Assembly: GCA_037349315.1 (NCBI GenBank)
Contig: JBAIAC010000003.1
Location: 15,190,501 to 15,254,500, forward strand
DNA: 64,000 nt
Origin: Chelydra serpentina
Taxonomy: Eukaryota; Chordata; Testudines; Chelydridae
Reading direction: 5' to 3'
Shown here: one piece after another, positions 44,540 to 54,250 of the stretch
Layout: each line of letters begins with the position of its first letter
How positions within the stretch are numbered: position 1 is the stretch's first letter
The notes under the pieces: generated by a model
Seen by the model: only the letters and a program-made list of their open reading frames with translations
What the model was told of the DNA's origin: nothing
Databases searched by the model: none
Position numbers and translations under genes: made by a program

Positions 44540-45310
44540 GAGGGTGGAAGGGGCACAATCAGAAGATAAGGAGCTAAATGATTCTTTGGCATCAGATTTC
44601 ACCGGCCTTGGAGGCTGATGAATTATTTACTGCTCTCGAGGTTATTCTTCTGGTAATGAGGATGAGATGCTGTAGGAGACAGAGATTTAAGATCTCTGTC
44701 TCCTACAGCATTAAAAACATTGCATTAAGTGACCCAGAACAGATGGCCTTTATCTGAGAATTCTGGAGGAACTAAAGAGCAAAGTAGCTTAGCTACTGTC
44801 TAAAATTATCTAACATATTAATTTAAAAACAGCTTCTGTCTCAAGACTGAAAAGTGGCCATAACTTTCAGGTTTGTTTTTTTTTAAATCAGTCAAAAGTG
44901 AGTAAGATGTTACCTTGTAACATCAAGGTAATAACAAATAATGCAGGAAATATGAAAATGCCATTCTAAATGACTGCTACATCATTGGGACTACAGAGCT
45001 TGGTTTTAGCCACCTCATCTTAAGAGACATCAGGAATGGAAACGTCTAGAGAAGGACCATGAATTGATTGGACGCATTGGGGTTTAGGGATTCAGCACAA
45101 AAAGGGATTTAAAAGATTAGGTCTGTTCCCTTTGGAAAGGGGACAAATAGGAGGAGATTTTATAAGCTTTTTAAAATAAATGCTGGTCTTAGAGGACAAA
45201 TGGAATGAAGCTATTTACCCTTTCTTTCAATACAAGACCAGCAGTTTGACATTAAAAGGCAACAGGTAAAAGAAGGAAATGCTTTTAAACAAAAGGTACC
45301 AGGCCAGATT
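44540..45310 (+). mobile_element. Old L2/CR1-type LINE fragment
   Basis: Weak but ordered matches to the LINE region from before the RT (AAATGATTCTTTGGCATCAG, GACCCAGAACAGATGGCCTT) through to the 3' region (GGACAAATAGGAGGAGATTT, AGGAAATGCTTTT). No frame survives. A perfect 20-bp hairpin sits at 44667-44711. Confidence 0.5.
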
Positions 45311-46113
45311 TTTTAAAAAGCTACTGTGTCTGGGAACTGCCTGGTACTGAGCTCTTGTGGAAATCTGCCACCTTAACCTGTCTGAGGGGAGCAGGGCCAC
45401 TCATCCCACTGTATAGGAGTAGTAGTGCACGGTTGATGGTGGAGTCTCACTGGTGTGAACAGGAGAGTTGGCCCATCTGGACTAAATCCTGCCCTACATT
45501 GTGATGAGGTACATCTAGTGTAACCCCATGTATTTCCGTGGTTCTACTCTGCATCGGCAACCATGTCACTGAGAGGAGAATGTGGGGGGATGTCTGTTTC
45601 CACAGTCACAAAGTGGGGTGGTGATAGTTGCCTGTTCTTGGGAGTGTTGTACAGTCCAACAGAACACGTTCCACAAAGTGCTGTATGGGTAGAGGGGTAC
45701 TGTGGATGTGTGCAGTGCCTAGCTTGTCAAGTTGAGAATAGTACCATGTGTACTGCAGAGCCATCTTCCGTCTAGAGAAGAGAAAGCGACATAGGAAGAC
45801 AGTGCGGGAGAAACTCTAGGCTTGACATAGGCTTGGTACAGGAGTTTGGAAGGGACACAGGGAGAAGATTCACTTCTCTTTGGGGAGGCTACCCCCCCCC
45901 GGCTCCGCCCCTTCTGCCCATGCCCTCCCCATGGCCGGAGCCCTGAGACCCTCTGCTCTCCCCTCCCCGACTGCAGAAGCCTCAGGCTGGCGAATCCCTG
46001 AGCCCCACTGCCTGGAAGAGCACGCCCCCCCCCCCCCTTCAGCTGGAGGAGCCCTGGGCCACCCGCAGCCCCGAGCCCCCCCCCGAGGAGCCTAAGCCTC
46101 CCCCCCCCCGGAG
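45311..46113. other. Unannotated stretch, C-rich at its end
   Basis: No gene. From about 45890 the sequence is C-rich with several runs of 8-13 C. It may be the interior of a decayed DNA element like 38535-39152, interrupted by the SINE at 46114, but ends were not found. Confidence 0.3.
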
Positions 46114-46291
46114 TATCATAGAATATCAGGGTTGGAAGGGACCTTAGGAGGTCATCTAGTCCAACCCCCTGCTCAAAGCAGGACCAATCCCCAATTTTTG
46201 CCGCAGATCCCCAAATGGCCCCCTCAAGGATTGAACTCTCAACCCTGGGTTTAGCAGGTCAATGCTCAAACCACTGAGCTATCCCTCCCCC
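46114..46291 (-). mobile_element. Turtle tRNA-derived SINE, reverse
   Basis: Reverse complement of the SINE at 20300 and 53728. The CR1-like tail lies first (CATAGAATATCAGGGTTGGA), and the tRNA-like head with box B (GGATTGAACTC) and box A (CCACTGAGCTA) lies at the right end. Full length. Confidence 0.9.
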
Positions 46292-46502
46292 CTCCCCGGG
46301 GCGTAGCCTGGGGCTGGCTGAAGCCATGCTGCACCTCCCCTCCCCGGACCCATCCCACCCCACCCCACCCAGGGGGAAAGCGTCCGTTAGAAGATACTTT
46401 TGATATGCCCATGCAGGTTCCAGGGCGGCTGAGGAGGCGGTGTGTCTCACTCCAGCGACGGGGAGCTGTCAGAGACTTTCCCCTCTGCCTCCCTCCTGCC
46501 AG

Positions 46503-46845
46503 AGCCTTTTACTGCGGTGTGTAGCTGTGCAACGCAGGATGGATACAGCCTGTTTTTCACTGCGGTGTGTAGCGCTGCAACGCAGGATGGCTACAGCCTG
46601 TTTTTCACTGCGGTGTGTAGCTGTGCAACGCAGGATGGATGTAGCCTGTTTTTCACTGCGGTGTGTAGCGCTGCAACGCAGGATGGCTACAGCCTGTTTT
46701 TCACTGCAGTGTGTGGCTATGCAACGCAGGATGGCTACAGCCTATTTTTCACTGCAGTGTGGCTATGCAACGCAGGATGGATACAGCCTATTTTTCACTG
46801 CAGTGTGTAGCTATGCATGCCCTACATGCTGCCGCAAGAGATTTG
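46503..46845 (+). repeat. 48-bp minisatellite (about 6.5 copies)
   Basis: The unit starts ACTGCGGTGTGTAG at 46511, 46559, 46607, 46655, 46703 and 46751, an exact 48-bp period. A seventh start follows at 46797 after a 46-bp unit. Units differ by a few substitutions; types ending in TGTAGCTGTGCAACG and TGTAGCGCTGCAACG alternate at first. Because 48 is a multiple of three, open frames of 16-residue repeats arise (46440-46853), which I do not take as genes. Confidence 0.92.
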
Positions 46846-47392
46846 CAGCATAGATGTAGCCTGTGAAGTGGTGTAGTGTGGGCGTGCCCTACCCAATCCC
46901 TATGCTGGGTTGGGAGAGAGGCAGCTGGCATAGAAGCCAGCTGTGCCCCTACACTTGGAGGAATTCTGTACATTTTTAATTCCGCTTGTTGGGAACAGTT
47001 ATGGAGAGATGCCTCATTCTCTGCATATGCTGATTACTGTACACTAGTGCCTTGACAAGTCAGGTTTAAAGAGAGATCTGTGACCAGACAAGGGACCCAT
47101 CTGCTATGCCCTCTCTACTTTAAAGGAGGGACCTTAATTCAGTACATGCTGTACAATACAGATACATGCTGAGGCCAAACGTGTTCCTTTTTCACTGAAA
47201 TTTTACGTTTGAGAAGGTTCTGAGCAAGTGAAGAAGGCGAGTTAGAATCCATTCTGTTTCTGTTGGGGTTGAGGTCCTGATCCAGCAAGTTCCTTCTCTC
47301 GCTAACTTGTTGGAGAACCAGACACTTGGCTTGTAAACTTTTCAGGACAGGCTCTTGTCGTCTCATGTCTGCCTATGCGAAATTGTGCTGCT
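46846..47392. other. Unannotated intron stretch
   Basis: No gene or repeat recognised. Confidence 0.3.
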
Positions 47393-47480
47393 ATAGAATC
47401 ATAGAATCTCAGGGTTGGAAGGGACCTTAGGAGGTCACCTAGTCCAACCCCCTGCTCAAAGCAGGACCAATCCCCAATAA
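47393..47480 (-). mobile_element. CR1/SINE tail fragment, reverse
   Basis: AGAATCTCAGGGTTGGAAGG through GCAGGACCAATCCCCAATAA is only the shared CR1-like 3' tail. The tRNA head is absent, so it is a truncated SINE or CR1 end. Confidence 0.8.
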
Positions 47481-48922
47481 CTATAGAGTGCGCTACTCAG
47501 ATGTGGTGTTGCTGAGTAGCTAGTTGAAATGTCAGAAGACTGGATAGAAAAATTGAAGGCATGCATTCAGTCTGAGTCATTCAACAGTACGCTCTGTTAC
47601 TACAGATGCAAATAGGAAACTGACTAGACAAAGTGATAACAAATGCACAAAATAAACTCAATTTTTTTCCTCTACTCTTTCAGTTAAATGGTCATTTTAG
47701 GTGTCACTTCTAAAAGTTTAGACAGAAATCTGACTTCTACATTGATTCAGTTGTGTCCCCTTTAAGTTGGGCAAAAAGATCAACTGATAATGAGGGAAAA
47801 GAATTTTCTTACTGTTATCAAGCAGACTGCCTGCTTATTCTACTGCCCAGTCTGTACAAATCTTAATATATTTAGTTAAAACCCTGAATATAGCTTTAAG
47901 ATGGACCAAAATGGCTTTAAGGTGACATACATAATATAGTTATGTAAATTAGAGAAGTGAGCGCAATGCTATTCAGTAAAGCCGGGGCAAACATGAATTT
48001 TAGGAAAAACCCAGTCTGACGGATCAGTTGCTTACTAAACACATTTAAGCTTTGGAGTTGCCCTGCAGAAAAGGCCATTGCTATAGAGCCAGGTTAAATA
48101 AACTTCTCCCTGAGTAAGATAGTCACAAAAACTGTTCAAGTGTGCGTGCGTGTGCTCACCCCTCTGTCGAAAGCCAGATAATTAAAAATTAAGGCATCAT
48201 CACTGTGGAGAGAGAAAAGATTCCAACAAGCAAATTAATGAGAAGCTGTTAGGCTTACATTTAAATATTCTCTTTTGTGTCATAACCTCAGTGTGCCTTA
48301 AATGTGTGGAAGTAAAATAAATACATCGGAGCATTGTCACGCCGTCTGGAGTGGCTCACACCTGTGAGTGCCTACCCCCGGGCAGGCTGTCAAAAGCACA
48401 GCAAAGACCCCAAACTGGTGGTTCTGTTCTATAATTAGATTTCACTAAGCCACTAATAGATGTGAGCTCCTAAAGTACCAGCACAGTCTTCTAATGGAGC
48501 CATAGACACTCCTAGACCCTGAAACTGGATTGTCTATCTTGCCACTCAGGCAATCTGGACTATGTGATCAGTGGTCACTTACACCAAAAATCACGAATAT
48601 TCCAGGTCACTCCCAGTTCCAAGAGACCAGTCAGTCACCCAGGTCACCCTAGATCACACACGAAAGCCAATGCTGGTGCTTAGTAAACTAACTAGTTAGC
48701 TAAGAAAAAGGAATGAGAGGTTAAATCAAGTAAAATATATGTACAGGTGAGTCAGTCTATAATTCCAAATGGTAGCAGAGAGACAGTAATCTGCCAGTTT
48801 CCCAAAAGTCTCTCAGAGCTACCTAGAATAACTCTGGGGATATCCATAGTCTTGTTCAGTTATTCTGCCGTGTTAGTATCCAAACAGTCCAGAGATGAAG
48901 AATTTTTCCTTGTGTCCATACT
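47481..48922. other. Unannotated intron stretch
   Basis: AT-rich, no gene or repeat family recognised. Confidence 0.35.
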
Positions 48923-49500
48923 AGGGCTGTTGATTAATCGCAGTTAACTCACGTGATTAACTCAAAAAAAAATAATTGTGATTAATTGCCATTTTGATCA
49001 CACTGTTAAACAATAGAATACCAATTGAAATTTATTAAATATTTTGGATGCTTTTCTACATTTTCAAATATATTGATTTCATTTACAACACAGAATGCAA
49101 AGTGTACAGTGCTCACTTTATTATTTTTATTACAAATATTTACACTGTAAAAATGATTTAAGAATCACTTTGATCTATACTAGTATGCAAGGAATTGGCC
49201 TGCCTCCCAGCTGAGCATTTGTAACATTCAGTGAGGCCTGGGGTTTTGGCCTGAGTTGGCACCTCATCTGCCAGCGTCATGAGCCTATCTTGAACAGCGT
49301 AACTTAGGTATATACGTGAATGCTTCTCGTTAGTGATCGATCTTTTGTCTGGCATGTAACACCGTCATTCATTAAAACTTTCCATGACTTTCATAGAAGA
49401 AATGTTTCAGGAGTTTGCATCACTGCTCTCAGTTTAGAGGAGGTGGGGATGCAACCTTGTGTTGATGCCCATTTATTGTGTACGGGTAGAACTCCATTGG
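48923..49500. mobile_element. hAT-like element, left end preserved
   Basis: Begins CTAGGGCTGTTGATTAATCG followed by CAGTTAACTCACGTGATTAA, a terminus I know from turtle and other amniote hAT elements, then AT-rich sequence. The matching inverted right terminus was not found, so the right boundary is a guess and the element is probably truncated. Confidence 0.5.
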
Positions 49501-50474
49501 ATTCTTAGTCACTGGGGACCCAAGGGATGCGTTGAAACAGTTCCTTAACCCAGCTCTTGTTCCGTGGGTTCTCTTTGTGTCAGAATGCTTGAGTGCGTTG
49601 TTGCCGCCATATGGGCTTCTGTATGGTACAAAATGTTGTGTCCAAACCCGGTTGCAAGTTAGATGGCGAGCTGCTGACCCTGACTAACTCCTCTGCCTAA
49701 ACCATGGCAAATCGTGGTGGCTAATTCAACTCCTAATAATCCAATAGCATTTTGTAACGCAGACCATTTCCCACTAGTGGTAACTGATGCAGCATTCCTC
49801 CAGTCCCAAGGACAGGCTAGGTACATGCACTAAGATCTGGAGAGTGCATTGTCTGGGGATTATGCATTGTGTGGGAAATCTGGATTCATCGTTAATGTGA
49901 GTTAAGTATTTGGATTGGCTGCATGCAGAATTGTCCAACATGCAGGTGGAGGGTGTGTTTTGTGTTTTGTCTTTGGTGGGTGACTAAGTAGCAGTGTCGT
50001 GTGAGTCCATCATCTCATTCTCGCGGGTTGGCCTTGGTTCTGATTCTTTGTCTTGGCTAATGGTGTCTAGGGTAGGGAAATAACCAAAATGCAGATTCTA
50101 GGCAAGGTTATTCTGTTATTGCCTGTTTCTGTTTGGGGATGATTGTTTTCACTCAGCCTGCTAGATTAGACTGTTTTTAAGGCCTCTACAGTGCCCATTT
50201 AACTTCAGCTAACATGGTTCTAAAAGTTAATGAATTACCAAGTTATGACAAATGGGTTGCAATGCAGCACTCTCCACTGTGCCAGCTGCAAGGATCTGCT
50301 TACGGCTGGACTGGTTGCTGCACAACATCATCTGAGCAGCTTCAAGGTATCCAGTGACTTTGGGGAGTGATAAGCCACTTCTGGAGCGGTTCTGCCTTTG
50401 GAAAAGTTAGTATGTAACACACCTGGAGCACTCAAAGGCTTAACCTCCCCTCCCCCTCCGAACAGCCCCATTCA
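49501..50474. other. Unannotated intron stretch
   Basis: No gene or repeat recognised. Confidence 0.35.
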
Positions 50475-50602
50475 TTATTCTTTGTATTCTTTGTATTCCT
50501 TGGGCTGTAGCACCTAGCAGCCCAAGGATCCCATTGCACTAGGCGCTGCACAAACAGCAGAAATATGATCCCTGCCCTGAAGAGCTTAAAATCTGTCTGT
50601 TC
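50475..50602 (+). repeat. Ancient amniote SINE-like fragment
   Basis: GTAGCACCTAGCAGCCCAAG, then CCATTGCACTAGGCGCTGCA and CCCTGCCCTGAAGAGCTTA are words of an old dispersed amniote repeat (MIR3/CORE-SINE type by my recollection). Its right end is cut by the hAT element that begins at 50603. Confidence 0.45.
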
Positions 50603-50863
50603 CAGTGTCCCCAAACTGCAGGGGGGTGTGGTGGGTCCCAGGCCAGCCCCTGCAAGGGAGGGGGAGGGAGTGCCCCCAGGGCAGCTCCGCCCTCATTCCC
50701 TCTCCGCCCCCAGGCCAGCTCTGCCTCTAGCCCCAGCTCCTCCTCCACCCCCAGCTCCGCCTTCAGCCCACATGTCTCTGTGCAGTAATGGAGCGGGGGA
50801 TGGCCAGATTCCATTACTGGTAAGGGGGAGGGGGGGCTGAAAGGAAAAGTTTGGGCCCCACTG
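50603..50863. mobile_element. hAT MITE, 261 bp
   Basis: Termini CAGTGTCCCCAAACTG and, inverted, CAGTGGGGCCCAAACT. Flanking GTCTGTTC (50595-50602) and GTGTATTC (50864-50871) agree at six of eight positions. GC-rich, non-coding. Confidence 0.82.
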
Positions 50864-50871
50864 GTGTATTC

Positions 50872-51917
50872 ACTACAGCCAGGTCTCCCAGTCATCTCTC
50901 TGACACAAGGGATAGTGTGTCATTGACTGTAACCCCTGGTTTCATAGACCGTTCGATGCCAGTGTAAGTATATTGAACTTGCTGCTCCGCCCTCGTTGGC
51001 TGGTGCACTCCTGTGTCTGCTTGTCTCTTTCCATCTGGCACCTGTGGGATTTTCAGCTCTCCTGATTTTTCCATCTGTTTAATTCCCCTGCCACCTTATG
51101 CTCTGTGCTTCCTCCTCTCCAGTCATTCCCCTTTCCCCCCCTTGTTCCCTTCAGTCTTCCACCTCCAAATCTGGTTACCCCCGTCATGCATTTCCTTGTG
51201 CCTGCGACTTGCTCTCCTTCAGAGGGGGAGGGTCTGCAGGGGCTGCCCTGCTTGGGAAGGGGGTGAATACAAGGGGGAGATAGGCGAAGGTTGGGAGGCT
51301 CACAGGGTGGGGGAGAGGCCTAAGGACCCACTCTGCTGGGCTAGGAACCCAAAGAGCCACTGCAGCCTTGGGCTGTGGGCTGCCTCGCTCAGAAGATCAG
51401 TTCATGCTGGTGGCTGTGGGGCACTGTCCTAGCCTAGTTGTACCCCAGCAGGGAGCACTGCAGTCTGTGCTTGCCTACAGGTGGGAGGGAAGGGAGCACA
51501 CAGGGAGCTGTCCCACTGGGTGTCGGGCAGCCTAGCCTGAGCCGGAATTGTGTGATTCTGCCAGCCTGCTAGAGGTGTCTTAAAAAGACACCGCTTTAAT
51601 ATTCATTAAATCTCCTAGAAACTAACGAGTACGTTTAAAAAGTGATTGAGCGGCTTCTGAGAGACATGAAATATCCGCTCTTGTGGCTCATTGAGCTGTC
51701 TGTGCGCAAAAGAAACGGCTGAGCTAAAACCGTTCTCAGCCGCCCTGCAAAGGAGTGGGAACTCCTGGATTTGCACTGAAGGTGGGGGCGGTTCTCATCT
51801 CTGGCCGGTCTGTGTGATTGGAAGGAATGAATGCGGATCATGGAATGGAGACGTGCAGCATGTGTTGGAGAGGCGCGTGCTCTAGATTTAGCTAATTCCA
51901 CACACTAGCAGGCCTGT
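50872..51917. other. Unannotated intron stretch
   Basis: No gene or repeat recognised. An open frame at 51013-51432 is Cys/Ser/Pro-rich with no domain. A small hairpin GTGTCTTAAAAAGACAC lies near 51575. Confidence 0.35.
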
Positions 51918-52219
51918 CTATGGGCTGGTCTACACTGGGGCGGGGGATCAATCTAGGATACGCAACTTCAGCTATGAGAATAGCGTAGCTGAAGGCGACG
52001 TTTTCCCAGATCGAAGTAATTTTACTTACTTTGGGTCCACGCGGCGCAGACTCGCTTCCCTGTCGACTCCGCTTCCGCCTCTCGCCGTGCTGGAGTTCCG
52101 GAGTCGACGGGGAGCGCTTCTGGGATCGATTTATCACGTCTAGATGAGATGCGATAAATCGATCCCCAATAGATCGATTACTACCCGCCGATTTGGCGCG
52201 TAGTATAGACGTACCCTAA
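51918..52219 (-). mobile_element. Non-autonomous hAT-like element (family 3), reverse
   Basis: Inverted copy of 20677-20978: it begins with the GGGCTGGTCTACACTG end and finishes with AGTATAGACGTACCCT. The internal hairpin is kept: GGGATCGATTTATC (52122-52135) pairs with GATAAATCGATCCC (52153-52166), and CTTCAGCTATG pairs with CGTAGCTGAAG near 51967-51994. Confidence 0.78.
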
Positions 52220-53727
52220 GGGAATGACTTTAATAGACTGTGGGTTTAGCAAAGGTGTGCTAGGAGAGAGTACTGTCTGGACTTACATGGCGATAGAAAG
52301 CTCTTTATCACAGATTTCAAGGCTAAACATGGCGTCTACGTCAGAACTCCCTTCGTGAGGGGGGGTGTTGCCCTAGGAATTTCCAAAGCAACCATGGCTG
52401 ATGCTGACTGTGTGGGAATAGCATGTTTTTGCTTTTGCAATCTTAATCTGGAGATAGGGTCTGAGGGGGGTGGGATCCAGAATATTCAGGGTGGGGGCAG
52501 TCCAGCAGCAAAGAGTCGGGTAAGGAAAGTTGCATGATTTGAAGACCCCCAATACAGATATGGTCCTGTAACTTTGTGTAAAGTAGTGGGTCTGTGGAAA
52601 CCACACACGCTTGGATACTGCTCTGTCTTGGCATCCAAGGGCGTTAGCTAATGGTAAAGTTCAGCTGGGTAGACGCTTGTGTTTTACAATCAGAATTGTT
52701 AGTTTTCATTATGGACAGTCTGTTTCCCTTTTATGTGTGAAAAATATTCTTATGAGCCAATTACATATATTGTGTGTGTTTCATTTCATAAATACCCTTG
52801 TTGCTTTTTTCAGGTTTTTACCTCCTTTTCTTTTGTCTTGGGGGACGGGACAGGTGTGCAGTTTTTGTTTCCTCCCTTCCCGCTCCCAATTGGGGATGAT
52901 TACGACCCCCTTCCCCCGCACCAGATAACTCTGGAAGTGAACTGCTGAGTCTGGGGACAGCACATAAATGCTCTTAACACTTAATGTTTCATGAGAAATG
53001 TGAAATAGCAAAGTAAACCTACTGGCAGAGCAGATAGCTGCATTTGGGTGAGTAGAAAGAAATTAATTAGGCGTCTGTTACACTTCATGAAACAAGTGGC
53101 TCATACAGAGAAATATCAGGTTTGGCTGGTACTGATCGCGTGATGCACAGGCAACTTAGACCTTCATTACCACCACTGTGTCTCTTCCTTCGTCATTATC
53201 TTGAGCGAAGCGGTTTGGGGACAGTCCCGAATCGCAAAGACCTGTTTTGCCCAGATTGAGTTGAAAGTCTGAGTGCCATGCGAGGAGAGGCCTCGAGTGC
53301 AGAACTGGCGGCTCACATGACTCATGAATAGGGTGTGGAGAGCACCGCAACCTTTTGGGGTTTCTTTACGCTCTCCTTTCAGCTGCCCCGACCTCAGTTA
53401 CTAGCTTAATGCATGGCTTGGGAAATATGTTTAAATGTTGTCTTAAAGGTGAAAATTGTCTCTCTGAAAAAGCATTTTTGTCTGCATTGCTCATCACTCA
53501 GAGCTGGGCAGCTAAAGCCATCCCCACACTGCACTGCATAACGTGAGCACCCAGTGCCAGCCCCGGCTCGAGGGAGACTGCTTTTCTTTCCCTCACTTTC
53601 TTGTTTTGTTATCGGAAGATAAAGTAGAATTTCTCTCTCATCATCCTAACCTCTCCTGAAGGAAGGTGAATTACTATCCAGATAAAGACGTGGTTTGTTA
53701 TAACTTAATTAAAATATTGGATGGGGG
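52220..53727. other. Unannotated intron stretch
   Basis: No gene or repeat recognised. Overlapping frames at 52355-53011 are domain-free. Confidence 0.35.
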
Positions 53728-53912
53728 GGGAGGGATAGCTCAGTGGTTTGAGCATTGGCCTGCTAAACCCAGGGTTGTGAGTTCAATCCTTGAGGGGGCC
53801 ATTTAGGGATCTGGGGCAAAAATTGGGGATTGGTCCTGCTTTGAGCAGGGGGTTGGACTAGATGACCTCCTAAGGTCACTTCCAACCCTGATATTCTATG
53901 ATTCTGTGATTC
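53728..53912 (+). mobile_element. Turtle tRNA-derived SINE
   Basis: Near-identical to 20300-20476. Box A TAGCTCAGTGG at 53736-53746, box B GAGTTCAATCC at 53779-53789, CR1-like tail ending TTCTATGATTCTGTGATTC. Few differences from the other copy suggest recent activity. Confidence 0.92.
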
Positions 53913-54005
53913 ACATGAGAACATCTAAGCTAAGTATTCAGAATGCTTTCCCATATAATAGCCAAGTAAATAACAGGGTTTGCTCTGAGTTCTGGGCGCA
54001 ATCTG

Positions 54006-54250
54006 AGGGTTAGTCTACACTGGCAGCGCTTTAACTTTAACGTGGCTTGTGTAGTCATGGCAGAGCTGGGAGAGAGCTCCCAGTGCTCTAAAAAAACCAC
54101 CTCCACCAGAGAGCAGCTCCCAGGGCTGATGCACTGTTTACACTGGCGCTTTACAGCGCTGAAACGTGCTGTGCTCGGGAAGGGGGGGCGGTTTCACACC
54201 CCTGAGCGAGCAAGTTGCAGCACTGTAAATTGCCAGTGTGGACAAGCCCT
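54006..54250. mobile_element. Non-autonomous hAT-like element (family 2)
   Basis: Termini AGGGTTAGTCTACACTGG and, inverted, AGGGCTTGTCCACACTGG. The interior shares TTTACAGCGCTG and the CCTGAGCGAGCAAGTTGCAG words with 11085-11360. No clear target duplication. Confidence 0.75.

Noticed and set aside
46440..46853. Open frames of 122-137 codons with repeated Cys/Ala/Thr/Gln units
   Set aside because: They are produced by the 48-bp minisatellite, whose length is a multiple of three. There are no start, splice or domain signals.
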